From NCBI GenBank assembly GCA_905221605.1, contig CAJNDS010002521.1, forward strand, positions 1 to 64,000: 64,000 nucleotides of DNA, written 5' to 3'. This DNA comes from Symbiodinium natans. Lineage: Eukaryota > Sar > Dinophyceae > Suessiales > Symbiodiniaceae. Under the pieces are notes generated by a model. The model was not told where the DNA came from and did not search any database. It saw only the letters and a list, made by a program, of their open reading frames with translations. Positions 34,801-43,309 of this stretch are shown here, one piece after another (the stretch's first letter is position 1; each line of letters opens with the position of its first letter). The translations under genes and the position numbers were made by a program.

Positions 34801-36919
34801 GCGGACGCTCGCAGCCACTTCTGTCCTGTCTTGCCACGTTCTCCTCTGAAGGAGTTAGAGTTCAAAGCGGCGGTGCCAGACCAGATCCAGCGCCTTTTCA
34901 CTCGGAGCCCTGGCAGCATTTGCGTCGTCGTGGCTCCCGTGGTTCGATATGACCCGTTTTGGGGGGTTTCCGAAATTAGGGGTGCCTTATTGGGGTCCTT
35001 GTTATAAGGGATCCTACTAATTACCTGGGAGTCTGAACCCTAAACCCTAAACCCTAAACCCTAAACCCTAAACCCTAAACCCTAAACCCTAAACCCTAAA
35101 CCCTAAACCCTAAACCCTAAACCCTAACCTTTCAGCTCCAAGCAAATCCTATGGGGGACTATATTTGGGGGTCCCCTAAACCCTAAACCCTAAACCCTAA
35201 ACCCTAAACCCTAAGCCCTAAACCCTAAACCCTAAACCCTAAACCCCCCTTTTGAGCTTGGCTTCCGAAGGTTCTACGCCGACTTTGGGCGCTCCACCTC
35301 CGTCTCGATGCTTGCCGCGCAAGAAGAATGGGGGCTTTCCGAAAGTAGGAGGCCCCTAAGATGGACCCCCAAAGGCCACTCAGGGTTTAGGGTTTAGGGT
35401 AATAAGGGAACCTAAAATCGACCCCCAAATAGTAGACTGCCCTTATAGTGAGGACCCCAATAAGGTACCCATTTAATATCGTAAACCCCCAGATCAAGAG
35501 TCTAGGAGCACGTGCAGCAATCTTGTTCGCAAAGCTGGGGCATGGCGCCTTGCAGATACCATTCGCACTTCGGAGGCTGACCGTTTGATGTCTAAGTGGC
35601 CTTACAATGTATACATTGGGATGTTCCCCCTTATACTAACAAGACTGTTTGTATAAGGGGTAACATCCCAAACCCTAAACCCTGACCCTAAACCCTAAAC
35701 CCTAAACCCTAAACCCTAAACCCTAAACCCTAAACCCTAAACCCTAAACCCTAAACCCTAAACCCTAAACCCTAAACCCTAAAGGGGGCACATCCCGATG
35801 TACCCACATCCTTGGTCCTTAGGTCGCCGGGAGGTGGCAAAGCCCGTGCCGCGCCCGACGAAGGCGCCCAAGCATGTCTTGACACACTGGGCCACAGAAA
35901 GCAAGCCGGGCTTGGAGGTTCATGGGTGGTTTAGGGTTTAGGGTTTAGGGTTTAGGGTTTAGGGTTTAGGGTTTAGGGTTTAGGGTTTAGGGTAGTTACA
36001 TGTGGGGGTATAAGTAGGGTAACTATACTTACAACCTCGTTTAGGGGTACTTATCACCCTACTTATAACTACCCTTGAACCTCCGAGTGGTCTAACGCAT
36101 CTGCTCCACGCCCGCTGCAGGCGATGATGCTCTTAGCAAGCTTTCCACGGAGGACTTAAGGGTTTAGGGTGTGAGGGCTTTAGGGTTTAGGGTTTAGGGT
36201 TCAGGGTTTAGGGTTTAGGGTTTAGAGTTTCCCTGCTGTCTGGTGCCGTCTTTTAACACCAAAGCGGCGAAAGCACCAGCTAGTGAGGCAGCCGTGTCCT
36301 ACTCTGATTGTTCTGAGGGTAGTTTCATGGGCCCTTAATACGTACAGGGTATATAAGGTGTTCTTTTTAGGGGTACCCTTTTAAGGGCCCATACTAAGGG
36401 GCCATGTCACTACCCTTAGACTGATTGTACCCTAAACCCTAAACCCTAAACCCTAAACCCTAAACCCTAAACCCTAAACCCTAAACCCTAAACCCAGGGC
36501 TCACTTGCAACCTTTTCGACAGGAACTCGCCGAGCTTTTCGCGAAGAAGCTGGACGGTTCTGGGAAGAAGTTAACGACAGCAGACATCCAACGGTAGCCC
36601 GGCGAAGGAGCAGACTTAGGGTTTAGGGTTTACGGTTTAGTTTAGGGTTTAGGGTTTAGGGTTTGGGGTTTAGGGTTTAGGGTTTTGGGTTTAGGGGTTT
36701 TGAGTCTGAGTCTCATGCTTCTGAAGCCTCAGTGTTGTCTGCCTGGGTGCTTTATACAGTCGAAGCTGGCCACTTGTAGCAGGCCTCAGCGCTGTTTTCT
36801 GATAGCTGAGGCATCTCATGAAGCGCAAGAAGAGCCCCAAAAGGGCTGTTGAGGAGGCCTGCTCTTGGGAACTCTTGAGTAATCCGCCTCCCGAACACTC
36901 CGCCACTCTAGAGGTATGA
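28532..36919 (+). CDS. BCS1-like AAA+ ATPase, multi-exon
   Basis: BCS1 proteins are AAA+ ATPases of the inner mitochondrial membrane that move folded Rieske protein. Exons: 28532-28618 ([23 protein letters not shown]1_N-like); 30575-30620 ([17 protein letters not shown]); 31660-31760 ([17 protein letters not shown]); 31901-31975 ([13 protein letters not shown]); 32343-32448 ([20 protein letters not shown]); 32633-32695 ([20 protein letters not shown]); 32884-32915 ([10 protein letters not shown]); 33096-33131 (PPTILLLED, Walker B); 33692-33736; 33953-34000 ([14 protein letters not shown]); 34380-34434 ([10 protein letters not shown], sensor 1); 34606-34690 ([15 protein letters not shown], arginine finger); about 35271 (FYADFGRS); 36523-36593 ([20 protein letters not shown]); 36811-36919 ([20 protein letters not shown]), ending in TGA at 36917-36919. 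Phases join at 32448/32633 (Walker A GIPGGGKSS), 33736/33953 and 36593/36811. All ATPase motifs are intact. The start codon, targeting signal and transmembrane helix were not located. Confidence 0.9.
28930..30240. other. AT-rich stretch with little coding signal
   Basis: From about 29450 to 30240 the sequence is AT-rich (many ATAT, TTGTTAT and CATTAT motifs) with no telomere-type units, unlike its surroundings. A 59-codon open segment at 29161-29340 ([20 protein letters not shown]) and a short one at 29383-29450 may be exons of the BCS1-like gene. I see nothing else. Confidence 0.4.
30244..30342. mobile_element. Family D MITE-like element, copy 3
   Basis: Left CTATTTGCTTAAGAATCCCC, right GGGAGTTCTTAAGCAAGTGG. 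The middle has CCCTTATAAGGAAG. Confidence 0.85.
30388..30570. repeat. Degenerate C-rich telomere-like array
   Basis: Units of CCCTAAACC, CCCCCTAAA and CCCCAAA in mixed order, clearly derived from the telomere-type repeat but with expanded C runs. Confidence 0.85.
30653..30836. repeat. Family H end repeated four times in tandem
   Basis: Four direct copies of a unit of about 43 bases, GTGGGTAGTTCTCTAGATTA followed by GGGTCCCTTTTTGGGTCCC. The unit equals the left end of the family H element at 5514. It lies in an intron of the BCS1-like gene. Confidence 0.88.
31578..31672. repeat. Telomere array bracketed by an exact 18-base direct repeat
   Basis: CAAGCCCAGGAAGTTCTT occurs at 31578-31595 and again at 31655-31672, with only telomere-type units (31596-31654) between. 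The right-hand copy opens a BCS1-like exon. This has the form of a target-site duplication. Confidence 0.93.
31987..32128. mobile_element. Family B element, copy 6
   Basis: Left TACTTGAAGGTTCATGGGTA, right CCGCGAACCTCCAAGTA. The loop has a small duplication (CCAGTTATATC / CCAGTTAGAGTTAGAG). Intronic in the BCS1-like gene. Confidence 0.83.
33572..33682. mobile_element. Family C MITE-like element, copy 10
   Basis: Runs from GGGGGGGTTTCCGAAAATAG to CCCCCACTTTCGGAAGCCCC. It fills the intron end immediately before the exon at 33692. Confidence 0.82.
34241..34346. mobile_element. Family C MITE-like element, copy 11
   Basis: Runs from ACGGGGTTGACGAAAACAGG to CCTTGATTTCGGAAACCCCC, between the ALDGA exon and the FMTTND exon of the BCS1-like gene. 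Confidence 0.82.
34960..35176. mobile_element. Family C element, copy 12, interrupted by a telomere array
   Basis: The left part GGGGTTTCCGAAATTAGGGG and core GGATCCTACTAATTACC end at 35034. A CCCTAAA array follows (35036-35128), and a family C-like scrap (GGGGGACTATATTTGGGGGT) comes after, itself followed by another array. Confidence 0.65.
35330..35490. mobile_element. Family C element, copy 13, with internal telomere units
   Basis: Ends GGGGGCTTTCCGAAAGTAGG and ATATCGTAAACCCCC. About three TTTAGGG units (35382-35400) sit inside, and part of the core (GACCCCCAAA) occurs on both sides of them. Confidence 0.78.
35615..35803. mobile_element. Family E element, copy 2, containing a telomere array
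   Basis: Left end TTGGGATGTTCCCCCTTATA is followed by an inner complement ending at 35671. About 16 CCCTAAA units come next (to 35783), then a second right end GGGGGCACATCCCGATGTA. The array lies between two copies of the right end. Confidence 0.78.
35911..36090. mobile_element. Family B element, copy 7, split by a telomere array
   Basis: Left CTTGGAGGTTCATGGGTGG, then about nine TTTAGGG units (35930-35994), then GTAGTTACATGTGGGGGTAT and the right end TACCCTTGAACCTCCGAG. Confidence 0.85.
36317..36420. mobile_element. Family F MITE-like element, copy 1
   Basis: Left GGGTAGTTTCATGGGCCCTT, right GGGGCCATGTCACTACCCTT, with GGGGTACCCTTTTAAGGGCC inside. A longer relative is at 62521-62692. Intronic in the BCS1-like gene. 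Confidence 0.7.
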
Positions 36920-37331
36920 GTTGCCCACGCGGATGGAGCAGAAGAGTTGCCAAGCTTGTTGAACTTGCCTCGCCTGATGCAGGTGCAAGAACTGTTCCGA
37001 GCTCAGAGCTAGCTCCCCCTAGACTGATGATCTTCAATCAGAGTCATACGGTCTGACATGGTGGCACGGTGCTGATTCCAGGCTTGACACTTTCTCCACC
37101 GGAAGTGACGTGCACAGCTGAGACCAGAGTTGCTGGGTACCAACTTTTCTTGGCATCCATGCCAACTCTGCGAAGCAGTTGATAAATCAAATCGTTTAGG
37201 GTTTAAGGTTTAGGGTTTAGGGTTTAGGGTGCTTTCTGAGACGGCGCTGTCTCGATGTGCGGTGAGGCGTTGCCGAAAGACTCGTCGTGCGCAGCGAAGT
37301 GAGATGGTCTCTGCCAAGACGTGGTCCTAAT

Positions 37332-37432
37332 TGGGGGTTTCCCAAAATTGGGGTACCCCTTCTATACCCCAAATAGAAAAGACTCCCCTTGAAGGGACCC
37401 CCCAAAAGGGTACCCCTATTTTCGGAGACCCC
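37332..37432. mobile_element. Family C MITE-like element, copy 14
   Basis: Runs from TTGGGGGTTTCCCAAAATTG to CCCCTATTTTCGGAGACCCC. Confidence 0.8.
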
Positions 37433-37515
37433 CCCGATGAAGATGGTCTTCTCAAACTTGCCCTGTCCTTGATGGGTGCAGAACTACCGCAAGAGTAAGC
37501 CTGCGTTGAATGGTG

Positions 37516-37634
37516 GTGGTGCTCAAAACCCCTTAAATAAGGAATTTACCTTAAATCATATTCAGGATCCCTATATTTTTTACGGTATATTCCTTATTTA
37601 AGGGGTATTGGGCTCTTTGGGTGGTGTTCAAAAC
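37516..37634. mobile_element. Family A element, copy 5, with flanking direct repeats
   Basis: The element body (about 37530-37620) has CCCCTTAAATAAGGAA on the left and TTCCTTATTTAAGGGGTATT on the right. GTGGTGCTCAAAAC (37516-37529) and GTGGTGTTCAAAAC (37621-37634) flank it, 13 of 14 bases identical. The outer left end of the family is missing. Confidence 0.82.
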
Positions 37635-38885
37635 TGGACACCGCCCTGCCCACCGAGATCCTTAAGCCGCGGGGCTTCCAGCCACGTGCTTTGTACATAT
37701 GCGATCTTCGAGTCGGAATAGAGGAGAAGCGGCAAGTCAAACTACCCTAAACCCTAAACCCTAAACCCTAAACTGCTAAACCGTTGTATCATATGTGGTG
37801 TCTCCCGGAGCAGGCGACGGTCATGACAGCCACACAAGTTCACCTTCGCTTCCCCTCTGTTTCTGTAGAAGATCTGCTTGGATGAAAAATGCCTGGCTTG
37901 CATGGCATGGAGAGTGTCGAGAGTGTCGACCACGGAGGGCCCTCTGTTTTTGCAGTTTCCTAGGTTTGGCCTAGGAAAACCTCCCGTTTCCTCGAGTGTT
38001 TCTTCGGACGCACCTGCGTTTCCAGATTCGCAGACGAAATCTTCAATTCCCTCGGATTGTTGAAAGAACATCACCCGTTTCTTAACATTATCATACAAAA
38101 CAGAGATTTTCCTATGACTTCTGTGTGCACAAGACGCACATAGGAAAGGCCAGAGGGAATGAATGACCAAGGGTGGAAGGAAGGAACACGCCATCCCCGA
38201 CATGAAGAGTTGCTTCACAGCCCACATGAACCCTTTCCAAACCGGACTGCAAGCATTGTGTTTGCATGAAAGAATTACAATGCCATCCAGAGGCTTTTCG
38301 GGTTTAGGGTTTAGGGTTCAGAGCTTAGGGTTCACAATAAGATGTACAATGAATATAGCATAAAAGGAAAAATCACCAAACATTCTTTGTGCAGTAAATT
38401 GTTTTTGGCCGCCACAGTAGCAAATGAAAATGACATGTACATTGTATACAAGTATACATGTATATATATATATATACATGTATGTATATATATATACATA
38501 TGCATATATATATATATATATACACATAAATGTATTCTTCGTATTGTCTCTATCGTCTTTTATGCATCCTGATTTATGTATTTGGCATTAACGTATACAT
38601 AAGTCACATATCACATCATAAGAGTTTAACCTTCTAAACTACACGATAGTAGATTGAGTTCAATCTGTCAATGTAACTTTGTGAATGGAATATAGCTTCC
38701 AAATGAACCAACAGGTAAGCAGAACTGGTGATGAGGGGCGAGCCTAATCCCGGAGATAGGTGGCTGTAGGGTTTAGACTGTTAGGCGCTTTAGGCTTGAG
38801 CGTTTAGGAGTTCTGGGCGTTGGGCTCTCGGGTGGGGTTTTGTTGCTGTGGACATGCCCTTCCGGGGTAACGGGAGGCTTTAAGT

Positions 38886-38962
38886 GGGTATTTCCCAAAG
38901 CAGGGGTACCACTTGTATACCCCAACTAGAATAGACTCCCCTTAAAGGGACCCCCAAAAACG
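38886..38962. mobile_element. Family C element, copy 15 (truncated)
   Basis: Starts GTGGGTATTTCCCAAAGCAG and continues to GGGACCCCCAAAAACGGTTC. The right end is missing. Confidence 0.6.
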
Positions 38963-39038
38963 GTTCTCGTCTGAACGTCAAAGTGATGAAACTTACAAAG
39001 TGATGAACTTGAAACTAGCGCAGGTAAGCGACGGAGTA

Positions 39039-39308
39039 ATTTTAACGCTACGCGACCCGCCTCGGCCCGGCCCAGCGCATCCGCGTGAGCATGGTGATTC
39101 CGCAGCGCCCAAGTCGCTGGACCCCAAGCAATAAGGGTTGGGTTGAGGGTTGAGGGTTGAGGGTTGAGGGTTCCGGGTTTATGGTTTATGGTTTGGGGTT
39201 TGGGGTTGAGGGTTAGTTTAGGGCTCAAGGTTCACGCTTTGGGGTTGAGGGTTTTTTTGGGTTTAGGGTTCGGCTTGGAGTGATCGTAGGGTTGAGCCAG
39301 GCCCCTTA
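39039..39308. repeat. Dispersed repeat I, copy 2
   Basis: Near-identical to 14239-14510 from TTTTAACGCTACGCGACCCG through CAAGTCGCTGGACCCCAAGC to GGTTGAGCCAGGCCCC. Differences are mainly in the telomere-like middle (GGGTTGA instead of GGTTTAG). Confidence 0.88.
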
Positions 39309-39329
39309 AGGTTTAAGGCGACTCGGAGG

Positions 39330-39436
39330 GTGGGGGGGGGGGGAGGGGAGGGGGGGGTAGGGGGGTGGGGGGGTGGGGGGGTGGGGGGGGGTGGGGGGGG
39401 GGGGGGGGGTGGGGGGCGGGGGTGGGGGGGGGGGGT

Positions 39437-39475
<39 letters not shown>

Positions 39476-39503
39476 GGGGGGGTGGGGGGGGGTGGGAGGG
39501 GGG
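39330..39503. repeat. G-rich tract with single T interruptions
   Basis: About 170 bases of G runs separated by single T (GGGGGGTGGGGG), right after repeat I. The poly-Gly and poly-Pro frames are artefacts. Confidence 0.93.
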
Positions 39504-40171
39504 AAGGGTGAACAACGGTGGGGGGCCCTGCTGGGAGGGGCTTCAACTGCCTCTGGTCGAACCGTCAAAAAAAGGCCTCGGCGGATTACGTCACTCTATG
39601 GTATTCATATGTCTGTGGACATCCGGAATCTAGAATCAATCGTGGCTCTCCTTTCAACGTAGGGGTACATAGAGCGGATAGAGGATGTGTGGTTTCTCGA
39701 AAAAATACCCCCAAAACTCCAGTCCCACCCAGTCTAGTAATTCCAAAACTAATGTGACTAATGGCACTGCGGCAAAACAGAAAAGCGTCATCTACACTTT
39801 ATTATCTTGCGGGTCAGCCTCGATACATTTTGTCCTACGGGTCAGCCTCGACATAGTCAAGCAGTACCTGACAAACATGCTGGTATGCTCAGCAAGGACT
39901 CAGAACGGCCTAGCCTTGAGAAGTTTTTGGGCATCCGCCCGCGTAGCCGTCTTCACCAGTTCCTTGGTTCAACGCCGAAGCCATGCGGCATGGTCCAAGG
40001 AGCAAAGTTTAATAGCTGATGTGACTTTTTTATGTGTTGGATTTGTACTAAGTAGACTTGTGAGCATGGAGAGTTCTAGCATGTGAGCCAGTGAGACAGC
40101 AGTGTGTGAAAGTGGCCCTCCACCATGTATCTCCTTGCGCCGTGCTTCAGTGCTTGAGTGGATGGCTTGGG

Positions 40172-42379
40172 ATGCAGCTTGAGATCGTCGTTAAGCAAGC
40201 TGTAGGCCTGAAGCACGATGGCCGACATTGTGTGGAGTTCCTACTGGACAACCATGCTCCCCAACGGACCCGCTGGGTGGACGATCTGTACGACACGCAG
40301 GGAATAACTGTACAGCCCAAGAACTTCCAGTCTAGCAGGTGCACAATTACGCTGAGGGCTGACAAGAGTGCTTACATGGACAGCTTTCTGCATCTGACCC
40401 TCTTCCACCAGAGGAGCATCCGGGACGACAAGCGGGCCGCCGAAGCTCATTTGCCATTCTCTGGTGTTGCAAATGGATTCAAGGGCTGGGTGGCGCTTGA
40501 GCACAAAGACAAGTATGGTGGCAAGTTATACGTTGAGGCATATCTCAAAGAAATCGCCGCACCGCCCCCTGCTCGCCCGAAAGCTGCCTCGATGCCTGCT
40601 CTGGACGACTCGGAGATCGCAGAGCAGCAGGCCATCTTAGCTACTGGGTATGGCTTTGGGATAATTTTAACTTTCCCTTCTTTCCCTTTTAAGTGAACCT
40701 ATTCATAAATAATTCTCAAGGGGCTTTGAAGCAACACCCAGGCTAGCATCCAGGCCAGCCAGGCCACGCGGTCGCAAAGTGGCCGACTGCCTGAAGCTCC
40801 GAGCCACAAGAGCCACAGCCAAGCGAGCCCTGCCTCGGCTTCCCCTTCTTGGCCATGGCCGGACAACTCGCACCTTAGGGATTCTTGGGAATCTTTTGTT
40901 TTTTAAATAAGGTTTTGGGTCCTGCAATTCCTAAGAAACAGCTAAGATGATAATTTGGCTAGGGTTCCAGTATAGGCACAGTTCGCAGCCTTCGCAAATC
41001 ACACCTGGATCTTCCTTTCCAGAGCACTCTTGGCCGGACTGGCCTAGCGCCGCGCAGGCAACACCGCAGCGCCCTGCTCAGTCTCCTGGTAGTCCTGGCA
41101 TCTGGGCAAGCACATTACACTTTGTGTTTGGCTGTGTGTCTTTTTGGGCTTGCTTTTTGCGCTGCACAGAAACTTTGGCCTTGAGTCGTCCTTTGAAGCT
41201 GGTGGCCCTTTGAGGCCTAGCTCCTCCAGAGCCTGAGCCAGCACTGCCGGACTTGCCCGACTGGGTTCCTTGGCCTCGCTTCAAGGTAGCGGTGGACAGG
41301 GGGCAGCCGCTCGGCTCCCCGCCGGCGTGGCCAGCCCAAGCGGGCACGGCGAAATCGACGGGGCGGCGCAAGGCGCTGCTGATCGGGCTGAACTATCCCG
41401 GCACAGCGGCGCAGCTGCGACACGGCAAGAATGATGTCGAGCGGGTGGCAGCCGTGCTTGCAAGACTGGGTTTTCCGGAAGAGTGGACTCTGACACTGAC
41501 AGACGATCCCGAAACGATGCCGGAAGCCCTGCCCACCAAGCGCAACTGCATCGTTGCAATGCAGTGGCTGGCTCACAATGTCGCGCCCGGCGATGTGTTG
41601 TTCTTCCATTTTAGTGGTCATTCCGCCCAAGAGGAGGATCATGAAGATGTTCCAGACAGTGATGCTCTTTGCCCGTCCGATTTCCAGGAAGCTGGTTTCA
41701 TCTCCTCGGAAAAGGTTTACGAGACGTTGATGCAGAGACTGCCGCCACATGCCAGGCTGACAATGCTCTTAGATTGCTGCATTCCATGTCTATGTCCGGA
41801 GTTACCACTGCTCTATGACCTAGAGCAGGACCGATGGGTCTTAGGCAGCCCATCCTCGCGCTCAAACGGTGACGTGGTCTGTTTTGCAGGAGTAGGTTCC
41901 TTGGAAGCCCAGTGGTACTTTTTTGCCCCTTTATTTTGGTTCCAGGTTCCTAAAGAAACCAACCCCAAAAGCAACCAACCTTAAAAGGGTACCCTTATCA
42001 TAGTATATCATATATCAAAATGTATCAAATGTATCATATGTATCATATGCATTATAATGTATCATAAGACATCATAAGATATCATCATATGTCATAAAGC
42101 GGTTACTGGGCCTGCCAAGGTTCAGACATGTCCATGGAGGAGCTGCACCAGCTCCGTATGGCAGAGCATGGCTTTGTCACAGGCGCATTCCTCCAAGCCA
42201 TGACCCAGCTGGCCCAACAAAGAAAGGGCCCGGTAACGTACCAAGAGTTGGTCTCAGAAGCCAGCCAGCATCTCCGACCCCACGCCCACAGAGGTCTGCA
42301 GCTGTCTGTGACGCAGATGTTTGATCCCAACGTTCGGACCTTCCGATTCTTCGATGCGATCCAGAGCAAAGTACGCTAG
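40172..42379 (+). CDS. C2-domain metacaspase
   Basis: Metacaspases are Arg/Lys-specific cysteine proteases linked to stress and cell death, often calcium-dependent. Exon 40172-40630 starts MQLEIVVKQAVGL and encodes a C2-like calcium/lipid-binding domain. Exon 40754 to about 40890 is a Ser/Pro/Trp-rich linker (SPASASPSWPWPDNSH), continued at about 40985-41106 (FPEHSWPDWPSAAQAT). Exon about 41221-41889 is the peptidase core: GRRKALLIGLNYPGT, then VLFFHFSGHSAQ (catalytic His), LCPSDFQEAGFI, and TMLLDCC (catalytic Cys region). Exon 42120-42379 gives the C-terminal part (GFVTGAFLQAMTQL, VTQMFDPNVRTFRFFD) and a TAG stop. Introns 40631-40753 (GC donor) and 41890-42119 (GA donor) keep phase exactly. 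The HSG that normally follows the catalytic Cys is missing (DCCIPCLCPEL). The start is the first Met of the C2 domain; earlier exons cannot be excluded. Confidence 0.92.
41998..42095. repeat. TATCATA-type short repeats in metacaspase intron
   Basis: Repeated ATCATA and GTATCA motifs fill most of the 230-base intron 41890-42119. AT-rich and non-coding. Confidence 0.85.
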
Positions 42380-43198
42380 TATGCCTTGGAGCACGTCGCA
42401 GGTGCCAATCCTATCAAAGTGCCGATCGCAGCCGTGCATCTTATCCGATGTAGACAGTCTCAACAACTTGCTGTGCACTGTTTAGGAGGAGCCAGGAGCT
42501 CATTCATTGAATTGATTGAACGGTAGAACCCATGCAGGGCTTCGTTCGCAAAGCGTTTCACCGCATGTGCCGCATTTGGAGCATTGTTGGAGTATCAATG
42601 TGGCCCGGGGAGGGGCTGGGGGCCGGTGCCAGCGTTGCTCACGTTGCGCAGATGTGCACAGAATCTGCTGAGCTCAATGTCCAGTAAATGCTAGGGTTTA
42701 GGGTTTAGGGTTTTGGGGTTTAGGGTTTTGGGGTTTAGGGTTTTGGGCTTAGGGTTTAGGGTACAGGTGTAAATCTTGCTGGCGGAGCCTGCAATCACAC
42801 GTAGCGACATGTACCCATGGCGCACTGTGGGACGAGCTTGGCGTCAGGCACGGCTTATGGAGTTCCACAGCTCCATGGAGCTGACCATGATCATCAATGC
42901 CCTGCTCTTAGTATATGAATATAGTAGTCTATTAGTATATTGGTAGACTACATATATGTGTGTATATATATATATGCATATGTATATATGTATATGAGAA
43001 CATCTTAAGAATACATATGTATGCAAATATGTCAATAGAGGAGTACAGTAATACATAGATGGCTGTAAGCATCAAGATTGATAGTAACATCTGAAATATT
43101 CGCTGTCAATCCCAAGCTTCTCCAGCACAAGGCGTGATTGCCCTTGTCATATTCGAGCAGCAAGGACTAGAAGCAGAAACTCATTGCTCAAACCTGGC

Positions 43199-43309
43199 TA
43201 CTTGGAGGTACATGGGTTGCTATCAGTGGGGTTACAAGTTGGGTAAGTCTACTTATGACCTTACTTAGGGTGCTTATCACCCTACTTCCACCTACCCATG
43301 AACCTCCAG
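43199..43309. mobile_element. Family B element, copy 8
   Basis: Left TACTTGGAGGTACATGGGTT, right CTACCCATGAACCTCCAG. Inner arms GGGGTTACAAG / CTTATCACCCTACTT. Confidence 0.83.

Larger units (their letters stand above)
36920..40171. other. Spacer between the BCS1-like gene and the metacaspase
   Basis: Holds family A (37528), family C (37332, 38886), repeat I (39039), a G-rich tract and AT microsatellites (38450-38530). Protein-like segments are 37643-37743 (ILKPRGFQPRALYICDLRVG, with VGIEEKRQVK following) and about 39915-40019 (SLEKFLGIRPRSRLHQFLGS). They may be exons of an undetected small gene or 5' exons of the metacaspase. The 133-codon open frame at 39685-40086 shows no family motif. Confidence 0.4.

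Noticed and set aside
34644-34952. 102-codon open frame overlapping the BCS1-like exons
   Set aside because: Its first part is the genuine sensor/arginine-finger exon. The rest runs into intron sequence without BCS1 similarity, so the whole frame is not a separate gene.
37754-38227. 157-codon minus-strand frame
   Set aside because: No recognisable domain, begins in a telomere-type array, and every supported gene is on the other strand. The region on the + strand is also unassigned, so a minus-strand gene cannot be fully excluded.
39263-39662. Pro-rich and Gly-rich frames of about 100 codons
   Set aside because: Translation of the G-rich tract after repeat I.
39685-40086. 133-codon open frame upstream of the metacaspase
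   Set aside because: No motif, ordinary composition, and a competing frame (39807-40019) looks more protein-like. Kept only as part of the spacer description.
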